Assembly: GCA_031550085.1 (NCBI GenBank)
Contig: JAVBOY010000022.1
Location: 73,339-137,338, forward strand
DNA: 64,000 nt
Direction: 5' to 3'
From: UBA4417 sp031550085
Lineage (GTDB): Bacteria > Bacteroidota > Bacteroidia > Bacteroidales > UBA4417
Shown here: positions 51,942-58,815 of the stretch, piece after piece
Position numbering within the stretch: position 1 is the first letter of the stretch
Layout of the letters: every line of letters begins with the position of its first letter
Translations under genes and position numbers: made by a program
The notes under the pieces: model-generated
What the model was told of the DNA's origin: nothing
Databases searched by the model: none
The model's input: the letters and a program-made list of their open reading frames with translations, nothing else

Positions 51942-52430
51942 ATGTTTATACGAACCCAATCCATCGCAAATAAAAAATTAATCGGAATGTGTTTGCAAAT
52001 GACTTTTGCAAATAATTTGACAACAAAACTCTGGCAGAGTTTTATGCCCCGCCGGCATGAAATTACCAATGCCGCAAACCAATTGCTTTATTCAATACAA
52101 ATATACCCGGAAACCTTTGATTTTAACCATTTCGATTTCAACCGGCCGTTCGAAAAACGGGCAGCGGTAGAAGTTGCCGATTTCAGCAAAGTTCCGGAAG
52201 GAATGAAGGCCTTTGTATTGCCGGGCGGCTGGTACGCGCTTTTTTTGCATGCCGGGGCCCCGCAAGAAGGAGAACGGACATTCCGGTATATTTTTGAAGA
52301 ATGGCTGCCCCAGTCGGGTTTTGTATTGGATCCGGCACGACCCCACTTTGAAGTGTTGGGGAAAAAATATAAAAACAATGCGCCCGATTCGGAAGAAGAA
52401 ATCTGGATTCCCATAAAAAAACAAGTATGA
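51942..52430 (+). CDS. GyrI-like small-molecule-binding protein
   Basis: 162 residues with no signal peptide. The fold of the GyrI/AraC effector-binding family is suggested by KKLIGMCLQMTFANNLTTKLWQSFMPRRHEI at the start, AVEVADFSKVPEGMKAFVLPGGWYALFLHAG in the middle and HFEVLGKKYKNNAPDSEEEIWIPIK at the end, where the conserved E...W-I-P motif closes the domain. Stand-alone members bind diverse hydrophobic compounds in the cytosol. No DNA-binding domain is attached. Confidence 0.82.
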   Translation: MFIRTQSIANKKLIGMCLQMTFANNLTTKLWQSFMPRRHEITNAANQLLYSIQIYPETFDFNHFDFNRPFEKRAAVEVADFSKVPEGMKAFVLPGGWYALFLHAGAPQEGERTFRYIFEEWLPQSGFVLDPARPHFEVLGKKYKNNAPDSEEEIWIPIKKQV

Positions 52431-52467
52431 GCTATTTATTTTGATTACTTTTACATAAAAAATCAAA

Positions 52468-52983
52468 ATGAAACCCATCCTTCTTCTCATTCTGTCTTTC
52501 TTTTTTGGCTCAGCAGCGTTAAACGCGCAACAACTTCCTTTAGCTACCGAATACCCGAAAAAACAACTGGACTCCCTGTTAAATCGTTATTATTCGCAGG
52601 AAGCAAATGACATTAACCAGCCGCCGCAAACCGTACTGAACCGGTTTCAGGAGCATTTTCCAAAAGCCCGCGAAATCGATTGGGAAACGTACGATTACTT
52701 TTACGAAGCCGATTTTGAACAAAACAACGTCGACATCGTTGCTTTGTACGATTCGAAGGGAAATTTGCTCATGTGCCTGGTCGATATTACGAACCGTGAC
52801 ATTCCGGATGCTGTGAAAAAATCCGTGAATAACCGTTACAAAGGCTGGCGGATTGACGATGCCGAAAAAATGTGCACCGCATATGAAACCCAATACCGGA
52901 TTTACCTCGAAAAAAGTGGAAAAGAATTGAAAACCTTTTTTACCGACCGAGGCGAATTTATTTCAGAAACGCCTCGTAATTAG
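52468..52983 (+). CDS. Exported PepSY-like protein
   Basis: 171 residues with a signal peptide (residues 1 to about 20, ending LNA-Q). The mature part holds two PepSY-like motifs: VLNRFQEHFPKAREIDWETY...YEADFEQNNVDIVALYDSKGN and IPDAVKKSVNNRYKGWRIDDAEKM...YRIYLEKSGKELKTFFTDRGE. This is the pattern of the DUF2874 (PepSY-like) proteins common in Bacteroidota periplasm. The stop codon forms the outer edge of the 145-base inverted repeat. Confidence 0.82.
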   Translation: MKPILLLILSFFFGSAALNAQQLPLATEYPKKQLDSLLNRYYSQEANDINQPPQTVLNRFQEHFPKAREIDWETYDYFYEADFEQNNVDIVALYDSKGNLLMCLVDITNRDIPDAVKKSVNNRYKGWRIDDAEKMCTAYETQYRIYLEKSGKELKTFFTDRGEFISETPRN

Positions 52984-53125
52984 TAGACAAGTTGACGAGA
53001 ATTTCTTAATTACGAATGAAAATTTACGAATTACGAGTGTGTTTTTAACGCCGAATCTCTGTGCAACTCTGTGAATCCTCAGTGATCTCTGTGTAACTTT
53101 TTAAGGCAGAAAGGAAAAAGCAGAA
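52981..53125 (+). repeat. Left arm of a 145-base inverted repeat
   Basis: This stretch and the reverse complement of 56400-56544 are identical except for two bases. It contains CGAGAATTTCTTAATTACGA and GCCGAATCTCTGTGCAACTC, then TGAATCCTCAGTGATCTCTG and AAGGCAGAAAGGAAAAAGC. The two arms face each other across 3.27 kb that carries the VOC and SRPBCC genes. Confidence 0.93.
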
Positions 53126-53240
53126 AGGGTTTTAGACACAAATAAACAATTAAACAGTTCAACAATTCAACAAGCTACTCACCCTTCACTGTTCACGCTT
53201 CACAATTAAACAGTTCAACAACTCAACAATTGAGCAACTA
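53126..53240 (-). repeat. Modular intergenic repeat element, copy 7 (reverse orientation)
   Basis: Continues from the inverted-repeat arm up to the first VOC gene. It reads AATAAACAATTAAACAGTTC, AACAATTCAACAAGC, ACCCTTCACTGTTCACGCTT and AACAGTTCAACAACTCAACA on the plus strand, the same words as in the other elements. No gene. Confidence 0.83.
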
Positions 53241-53242
53241 CC

Positions 53243-53743
53243 ATGTCCATTACCCAACTCATTACCGCCAATTTGTGGTTCGATAGCCAGGCCGAAGAAG
53301 CCACACGCTTTTATACATCTATTTTTAAAAACGCCTCCATCGGCCGCATTACGCGTTTCGGCAAAGAAGGATTTGAACACCACGGGCGTCCCGAAGGTTC
53401 GGTGATGACCGTTGAATTTAACTTGGACGGACAAGAATTCCTGGCGCTCAACGGAGGCCCCATCTTCCGGTTCACGGAAGCCATTTCGTTTGTTGTCAAC
53501 TGCGAAACACAAGAAGAAGTCGATTATTACTGGGAACGCCTTACAGAAGGCGGCGATCCCAATGCTCAACAATGCGGCTGGCTGAAAGACAAATTCGGCG
53601 TGTCGTGGCAAGTAGTGCCTACCTTGTTGGCCGATTTGATCCAGGATCCCGATTCCGAACCATGCAAACGGGTCACTTTGGCCCTATTCGAAATGAAAAA
53701 ACTCAATATCGAAGCCTTGAAAAAAGCGTACGAAGAAAAGTAA
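53243..53743 (+). CDS. VOC family protein (PhnB/3-demethylubiquinone methyltransferase-like fold)
   Basis: 166 residues. The opening QLITANLWFDSQAEEATRFYTSIF and the segments VMTVEFNLDGQEFLALNGG and DKFGVSWQVVPTLLADLI are typical of the PhnB-like branch of the vicinal oxygen chelate fold, often annotated as YdhR/3-demethylubiquinone-9-methyltransferase domain. Most members have no proven activity. It stands alone between two repeat elements and inside the 145-base inverted repeat. Confidence 0.9.
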   Translation: MSITQLITANLWFDSQAEEATRFYTSIFKNASIGRITRFGKEGFEHHGRPEGSVMTVEFNLDGQEFLALNGGPIFRFTEAISFVVNCETQEEVDYYWERLTEGGDPNAQQCGWLKDKFGVSWQVVPTLLADLIQDPDSEPCKRVTLALFEMKKLNIEALKKAYEEK

Positions 53744-54125
53744 ACAAGTTTTGTTTTCAATTGAAAATGGAGAATTGAAAGTGAGGTTTGGTGACAAGTA
53801 AACGAACGCAAAAAACGAACAACAAACTATCCCCCGCTTGCGGGGGTGCCCGTAAGGGCGGGGGTGTTAACACGTTTATGCGTAACAAGTTTACCATTCA
53901 CCTTTTACCCTGCACCCAATAAACAATTCAACAACTCAACGATTCAACAGTTCAACAAACTACTTACCTTTTACTATACGATGTTAAAATCGAATATTAT
54001 TAGATTAAATTATCATAATTGGCAGAGCCAAGTATACCCCTATTTTCCCAGCTTCCCCGTTTCCCCGATTTCACCAAATAATAAACAATTAAACAGTTTA
54101 ACGATTCAACAACTCAACACAACTT
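53744..54125 (-). repeat. Modular intergenic repeat element, copy 8 (reverse orientation)
   Basis: Spacer between the VOC gene and the first SRPBCC gene. It holds TTGAAAATGGAGAATTGAAA, TGAGGTTTGGTGACAAGTAA, a GC-rich hairpin (53831-53865), TTTACCATTCACCTTTTACC and AACAATTCAACAACTCAACG. The AT-rich block follows at 53975-54014, then TTCCCCGTTTCCCCG and AACAATTAAACAGTTTAACG. No gene; 54126-54220 holds no recognised feature. Confidence 0.85.
53831..53865. repeat. GC-rich double hairpin inside repeat copy 8
   Basis: CCCCCGC-TT-GCGGGGG followed by GCCC-GTAA-GGGC, a compact GC-rich palindromic unit in otherwise AT-rich sequence. It looks like a separate small repeat inserted in the element. No other copy lies in the window. 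Confidence 0.7.
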
Positions 54126-54220
54126 AATTACTTACCGATCCCAATTTAAAAATTGTGAAAGCCATGAAATCAAAACGCTGAATATTCTGTTATTTAGATT
54201 CAAATTTAATCCTGAAAAAT

Positions 54221-54637
54221 ATGAATACAGAAAAAATAACCGTTGAGACTTCTGTAAAAGGGCCGATCGAGCGTGTTTGGGAATATTTTACGGATCCCGG
54301 ACACATCACCCATTGGTATCATGCTACCGACGACTGGCATGCTCCTTCTGCCGAAAACGATTTGCGCGAAGGGGGAACTTTCCGGACAACCATGGCTGCC
54401 AAAGACGGAAGCCACAGTTTTGATTTTGAAGGCGAATATACGATTGTAAAAAAGTACGAACGCATTGAATTCCGCCTGTTAGACAACCGGATGGTAGCTA
54501 TTACCTTTTCAAAACAAGGCGATGAAATCCGGATTACCGAAACCTTTGAGGCCGAATCGCAAAATTCGTTGGAGTTGCAACGCTTGGGTTGGCAGTCCAT
54601 TCTGGATCATTTTAAAAAGTATGCAGAAAGTCAATAA
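54221..54637 (+). CDS. SRPBCC/AHSA1 domain protein 1
   Basis: 138 residues, a single START-like SRPBCC (AHSA1) domain. It reads ITVETSVKGPIERVWEYFTDPGHITHWYHATDDWHAP at the N-terminus, LREGGTFRTTMAAKDG, and closes with NSLELQRLGWQSILDHFKKYAE, the long C-terminal helix over the hydrophobic cavity. Such proteins bind lipophilic ligands or act as chaperone-like factors; no specific role is known. First of three tandem SRPBCC genes. Confidence 0.9.
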   Translation: MNTEKITVETSVKGPIERVWEYFTDPGHITHWYHATDDWHAPSAENDLREGGTFRTTMAAKDGSHSFDFEGEYTIVKKYERIEFRLLDNRMVAITFSKQGDEIRITETFEAESQNSLELQRLGWQSILDHFKKYAESQ

Positions 54638-54670
54638 TCACCATTTTTCTAATTTTTTAAAACCAAAACC

Positions 54671-55237
54671 ATGAAAGCTTTAAAAATTATTTTACTTGTA
54701 ATCGTTATTCTGATTGCAATTCCGCTCCTCGTAGCGCTGTTTGTGAAAAAAGATTACGCCGTTGAACGCGAAATCGTGATTAACAAGCCTAAGCAAGAGG
54801 TATTTGAATACGTGAAATACCTCAAAAATCAAAACAATTACAGTGTGTGGGCCTCTCTGGATCCCAACATGAAGACCTCTTTTACCGGAACCGACGGCAC
54901 GGTCGGATTTATTTCCGCTTGGGAAAGCGCCCAAAAGAATGTGGGCAAAGGCGAGCAGGAAATCAAAAAAATTACCGACGGCGAACGCATTGATTATGAA
55001 CTTCGCTTTATCAAACCCATGGAATCGACCGAACAAGCGTACATGATTACCGAAAGCGTATCCGGTATGCAAACCAAGGTAAAATGGGGATTCTCAGGAC
55101 GCATGAAATATCCCATGAACCTGATGATGCTGTTTATGGATTTCGACAAAATGATCGGCGGCGATTTTGAAAAAGGACTTGTCAATTTAAAAACCATCGT
55201 CGAAGCGCAACCACCACAAAGCACCGTTATTGAATAA
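54671..55237 (+). CDS. SRPBCC (polyketide cyclase-like) protein with N-terminal membrane segment
   Basis: 188 residues. Residues 4-24 (ALKIILLVIVILIAIPLLVA) form a membrane anchor. The domain starts YAVEREIVINKPKQEVFEYVKYLKNQNNYSVWASLDPNMK, the polyketide cyclase/dehydrase 2 pattern, and continues GKGEQEIKKITDGERIDYEL to the C-terminal FDKMIGGDFEKGLVNLKTIVE helix. It lies 33 bases after the first SRPBCC gene and five before the third, so they form an operon. Confidence 0.9.
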   Translation: MKALKIILLVIVILIAIPLLVALFVKKDYAVEREIVINKPKQEVFEYVKYLKNQNNYSVWASLDPNMKTSFTGTDGTVGFISAWESAQKNVGKGEQEIKKITDGERIDYELRFIKPMESTEQAYMITESVSGMQTKVKWGFSGRMKYPMNLMMLFMDFDKMIGGDFEKGLVNLKTIVEAQPPQSTVIE

Positions 55238-55242
55238 TCCAT

Positions 55243-55671
55243 ATGCAAAACCATCCGATTGTTATTGAACAAATATACGCCGTTCCCGTTGAAACCGTTT
55301 GGAAAGCCATTACCGACAAGGAAAAGATGAAGCAATGGTATTTCACGATCAACGATTTTAAGTTGGAAGTCGGAGCCGTTTTCAGCTTCTATGAACCCGG
55401 AGGTGCCAACCAATATTTCCACCGTTGCGTTATTCAGGAAATTATTCCCAACCGGAAGTTCCGCCACACGTGGACACATCCCGACCACAGTAAAGGCGAA
55501 TCGATGATGACGTGGGATTTGGAACAACTGGATTACGGAACCAAACTGACGTTAACACATGCCGGTATTGAAAATTTTGCCGATGCAGGCGAAGGCTTTC
55601 AGCGAAAAAACTACGAAGCCGGCTGGAACGAAATTCTCAGCATTTCACTGCACGAATTCTTGGAAAACTAG
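55243..55671 (+). CDS. SRPBCC/AHSA1 domain protein 3
   Basis: 142 residues. Typical AHSA1 text: VIEQIYAVPVETVWKAITDKEKMKQWYFTINDFKLEVGAVFSFYEPGG, then RKFRHTWTHPDHSKGESMMTWDLEQ and the closing helix NYEAGWNEILSISLHEFLE. It differs from the first SRPBCC gene throughout, so the pair is an old duplication rather than a recent one. The spacing of five bases to the preceding gene suggests translational coupling. Confidence 0.9.
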   Translation: MQNHPIVIEQIYAVPVETVWKAITDKEKMKQWYFTINDFKLEVGAVFSFYEPGGANQYFHRCVIQEIIPNRKFRHTWTHPDHSKGESMMTWDLEQLDYGTKLTLTHAGIENFADAGEGFQRKNYEAGWNEILSISLHEFLEN

Positions 55672-55756
55672 GTATAAAAGCATGTAAATCCTGTCTAACA
55701 TAAAAATCAAATTTCAACAGTTCCTAAATCAATAATTTTTAAATCAATAAATAAAA

Positions 55757-56143
55757 ATGAATCAACCGAAAAATCCCGTTAACTGGTTCGAAATCTATGT
55801 AGATGATATCAACCGGGCCAAAAAATTTTATGAAGCCGTACTCAATGTGCAAATGTTTGATTTGCCCATGCCCGAAGGAGGATTGTCAAAAATGGTCGCA
55901 TTTCCTTGGGCCGACAATCAACCGAATGCGACCGGAGCGTTGGTACAAATGGAACAGATGAAAGCCGGAAACAACAGCACGGTCGTTTATTTTACCTGCG
56001 ACGATTGCAAGGTAGAAGAAAACCGTGTGGAAGCCGCCGGAGGAAAAATCATGCAACCCAAGTTTGCCATCGGAGAACACGGTTTCTGCTCCTGGTGCAT
56101 CGATACCGAAGGAAATTACTTCGGCTTGCACTCGATGAAATAG
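55757..56143 (+). CDS. VOC family protein (glyoxalase-like)
   Basis: 128 residues. The first half is NWFEIYVDDINRAKKFYEAVLNVQMFDLPMPEGGL and the second VVYFTCDDCKVEENRVEAAGGKIMQPKFAIGEHGFCSWCIDTEGNYFGLHSMK. This is a bacterial glyoxalase/bleomycin-resistance-like paired beta-alpha-beta-beta-beta module of the short, single-subunit type. Possible metal ligands include H or E in GEHG and the C-terminal GLHS. Substrate unknown. Last gene of the VOC/SRPBCC cluster and the last one inside the inverted repeat. Confidence 0.9.
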   Translation: MNQPKNPVNWFEIYVDDINRAKKFYEAVLNVQMFDLPMPEGGLSKMVAFPWADNQPNATGALVQMEQMKAGNNSTVVYFTCDDCKVEENRVEAAGGKIMQPKFAIGEHGFCSWCIDTEGNYFGLHSMK

Positions 56144-56159
56144 CAATAAACTAGTCGGC

Positions 56160-56546
56160 GAGGCGCTGGTAAGTAAACATTTGCCAGTGCTTCATATTTG
56201 TGAAATGTGAACAGTGAAGGGTGAAATGCCTGTTTAATCGTTTAACTGTTTAATTGTTTATTGGGTGCTGGGTAAAAGGTGAATGGAACAAGGTTTGCTG
56301 TTCGTTTACTCGTCACCAAACCTCATTTTCAATCTTATTCGGCTTCGCCTCATGAGATCGCTTCGCTAAGTTCAATTCTCCATTTTCAATTAAAATGCCT
56401 TCTGCTTTTTCCTTTCTGCCTTAAAAAGTTACACAGAGATCACTGAGGATTCACAGAGTTGCACAGAGATTCGGCGTTAAAAACTCACTCGTAATTCGTA
56501 AATTTTCATTCGTAATTAAGAAATTCTCGTCAATTTGTCTACTAAA
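56160..56546 (+). repeat. Modular intergenic repeat element, copy 9
   Basis: Spacer between the VOC gene and the DUF1697 gene. It reads GTGAAATGTGAACAGTGAAG, CCTGTTTAATCGTTTAACTG, GTTTATTGGGTGCTGGGTAA, CTCGTCACCAAACCTCATTT and a TCGGCTTCGCCTCATGAG stretch unique to this copy. TTCAATTCTCCATTTTCAA follows, then the right arm of the 145-base inverted repeat. It ends GTCAATTTGTCTACTAAA and runs directly into the ATG at 56547. Unlike the others it faces the same way as the downstream gene. Confidence 0.85.
56400..56544 (-). repeat. Right arm of a 145-base inverted repeat
   Basis: Reverse complement of 52981-53125 with two mismatches. It ends two bases before the ATG of the DUF1697 gene. Confidence 0.93.
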
Positions 56547-57098
56547 ATGATTTACATTGCCTTATTACGCGGCATCAATGTCGGCGGAAAAAACAAAATC
56601 AAAATGGCCGATTTGAAACAAATTCTTATCAATTCCGGCCTTCAAAGCGTGCAAACCTTCATTCAAAGTGGCAATGTGTTGTTCGAATCCACGGAAGAAG
56701 AATCCGGTTTAAAACTAAAGCTGGAAGAAGAAATTCAAAAAGCCTTTCAATTTCCGGTTCCCGTTATTTTGCGTACCGCCGGCGAATTGGAGCAGCTTAT
56801 CCGAAACAAGCCTTTCTCAAACGAGCAATTGGCCCAAGCCGCCGCCGCTACCGAAAGCGAAACCTTTTATGTCGCTTTGTTTGCTGCTCCCATTCCGGAA
56901 AAAGATCTGGAAAAATTAGCAACCGTTCGATCAGGCAAAGAATTGTTTCAGGCAGCCGGCCGGGATTTGTACTTACTTTTCGACGATAGCGTCCGCAATT
57001 CAAAAATGTCGGGCGTTTTGCAACGTATGAGCAGGCCGCCCACCATCCGCAACTGGAATACCCTGAACAAATTGCTGGAGCTGGCAAAAAGCGAATAA
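56547..57098 (+). CDS. DUF1697 family protein
   Basis: 183 residues from the ATG at 56547 (MIYIALLRGINVGGKNKIKM, the conserved opening of the family); an upstream TTG opening would lie inside the repeat element and is rejected. Other family segments are LGL-like LQSVQTFIQSGNVLFES, AFQFPVPVILRTAGELEQLI and the C-terminal MSRPPTIRNWNTLNKLLEL, where R-N-W-x-T is invariant in the family. The role of DUF1697 proteins is unknown. Any promoter must lie inside the repeat element or the VOC gene. Confidence 0.93.
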   Translation: MIYIALLRGINVGGKNKIKMADLKQILINSGLQSVQTFIQSGNVLFESTEEESGLKLKLEEEIQKAFQFPVPVILRTAGELEQLIRNKPFSNEQLAQAAAATESETFYVALFAAPIPEKDLEKLATVRSGKELFQAAGRDLYLLFDDSVRNSKMSGVLQRMSRPPTIRNWNTLNKLLELAKSE

Positions 57099-57149
57099 CC
57101 GTTTAGCGATGATTTCAGGGGTGTTTCGAAACGGATTCTAATTTTACCA

Positions 57150-57312
57150 AGATGTCGCCGCGATGCGGCTTGATGGATTTCATATTTTTCTACAAATATT
57201 TCGCCACTACATGGCTTTTGTCACAGAAACGCCACAATAGAACCTTTAGCGGCGTAGCCGCGATATCTTTGTAACAAGAATGATGCTGTTATCAAAAGCA
57301 GCGTAGCTGCGA
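57150..57312. repeat. Cluster of four GCCGCGTAGCGGC-like palindromes
   Basis: Palindromic cores at 57157-57169 (GCCGCGATGCGGC), 57203-57215 (GCCACTACATGGC), 57250-57260 (CGGCGTAGCCG) and 57298-57310 (GCAGCGTAGCTGC). The first is separate; the others carry the shared companion words ACAAATATTTCG, GCGATATCTTTGTAAC or GCGAAATCTT. They lie between convergent DUF1697 and hflX. No T runs follow, so they do not look like ordinary terminators. Confidence 0.75.
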
Positions 57313-57356
57313 AATCTTAAATATCATAGGAATAAGAGCTTTCTTTTGGCAACCGC

Positions 57357-58571
57357 TTATTCCGTTGCTTCATACAAAAATGAATTGTACGGATAACGTT
57401 TGATATGAAGTTCTTTCACTTGATTATAGAGCAACGTTTTGAACGCCACCAGATTACTTTTTTGCTTGGCCGAAATAAAAATAGCCGGCGTATTTTTGGT
57501 TGCCATCCAGGTATTTTTCAATTGCTCGAGCGCCTGTTCCTGCGTTAACTCGATTTTTTCATCCGGGTCCGAAAAATGATCGATTTTTCCCTGCGGCGGT
57601 TCGTACAAATCGATTTTATTAAATACCATGATGATCGGTTTGTCGGCACAACCGATTTCCGATAAAGTCTGTTGCGCTACGGCGATTTGATCTTCAAATT
57701 GCGGATGCGAAATATCCACCACATGCAGCAGCAAATCCGCTTCCCGTACTTCATCCAAAGTAGATTTAAACGATTCCACCAGATTATGCGGCAGCTTGCG
57801 GATAAACCCGACCGTATCAGTCAGCAAGAAAGGCAAATTATCGATCACCACTTTGCGGACCGTCGTGTCCAGAGTTGCAAACAACTTGTTTTCGGCAAAC
57901 GTATCACTTTTGCTGATCAGATTCATCAAAGTCGATTTCCCGGCATTGGTATAGCCGACCAATGCCACCCGGACCAATTTGTCCCGGTTTTTGCGTTGCG
58001 TTACTTTTTGTTGGTCGATTTCCTGCAGTTTTTTCTTCAATAAGGAAATTTTGTCGCGGATCACGCGCCGGTCCGTTTCAATTTCTTTTTCGCCCGGGCC
58101 GCGCATGCCGATGCCGCCCCGCTGTTTCTCCAAGTGCGTCCACAAACCTGTCAGGCGCGGCAAAAGATATTGATATTGGGCCAATTCCACTTGCGTGCGG
58201 GCTGTGTTGGTATTCGCGCGTTTTGCAAAAATATCCAGAATTAACAAGGTGCGATCCAATACTTTGATTCCCAAAAGTTTTTCAATATTCCGCGATTGAG
58301 AAGGGGAGAGGTCGTCGTCAAACACCACCAGCTTGATTTCAGCCGCTTCGACATATTCCTTGATTTCATCCAGTTTCCCGGAACCCACAAACGTCCGCGA
58401 ATCCGGAAAATCCAGTTTCTGCAGAAAACGCTTTTCGGCCTTTGCCCCGGCGGTATCCAGCAAAAACGCCAATTCATCCAAATGATCGTTGGCGGTTTGT
58501 TCGTTTTGCCGTGAAGTAACAAGGCCTACAATAATGGCTCTTTCTAACAGTTGTTCGGTTGGCTGCATCAT
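57357..58571 (-). CDS. hflX: GTPase HflX
   Basis: 404 residues from MMQPTEQLLERAIIVGL at 58571; the following ATG (58568) is equivalent, and a longer opening at 58613 lies upstream of the predicted transcript start. The N-terminal HflX domain includes VVFDDDLSPSQSRNIE and RTLLILDIFAKRANTNTARTQVELAQYQYLLPRL. A central coiled linker with GERGMG-like GGIGMRGPGEKEIETDRR follows. The G domain has VALVGYTNAGKSTLMN (G1), LTDTVGFIRKLP (G3) and MVFNKID (G4). HflX splits stalled or hibernating ribosomes. Its promoter box ends four bases before the ATG. Confidence 0.96.
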   Translation of the reverse strand: MMQPTEQLLERAIIVGLVTSRQNEQTANDHLDELAFLLDTAGAKAEKRFLQKLDFPDSRTFVGSGKLDEIKEYVEAAEIKLVVFDDDLSPSQSRNIEKLLGIKVLDRTLLILDIFAKRANTNTARTQVELAQYQYLLPRLTGLWTHLEKQRGGIGMRGPGEKEIETDRRVIRDKISLLKKKLQEIDQQKVTQRKNRDKLVRVALVGYTNAGKSTLMNLISKSDTFAENKLFATLDTTVRKVVIDNLPFLLTDTVGFIRKLPHNLVESFKSTLDEVREADLLLHVVDISHPQFEDQIAVAQQTLSEIGCADKPIIMVFNKIDLYEPPQGKIDHFSDPDEKIELTQEQALEQLKNTWMATKNTPAIFISAKQKSNLVAFKTLLYNQVKELHIKRYPYNSFLYEATE

Positions 58572-58575
58572 GCGG

Positions 58576-58583
58576 CAAAGGTA
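58576..58583 (-). promoter_or_regulatory. Promoter -7 box giving a leaderless hflX mRNA
   Basis: TACCTTTG on the minus strand matches TAnnTTTG; only CCGC separates it from the ATG at 58571. Confidence 0.65.
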
Positions 58584-58815
58584 AAAAAAGCAAGCGAATA
58601 CTTGGATAAACACCTAATCTGACATTTTGTCAATACTTTAAAATGAATTTTAATTGATTGATTTTAAAATAAATAAAAATACAAAAATTTAATTTGATTA
58701 AATCCGGATCGGCCAAAATGGCAGTATCATCCCTCTTTTTTCAAATGGCATAAATGTTGACAATATTCAGGTAAAATCGAAACAGAATAAAAACATTTAA
58801 AAAATACAGGAAACT

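Noticed and set aside
57150..57312. Palindromes considered as terminators for DUF1697 and hflX
   Set aside because: None is followed by a T run on either strand.
58614..58815. CIRCE or other heat-shock operator before dnaK
   Set aside because: No TTAGCACTC-type inverted repeat is present.
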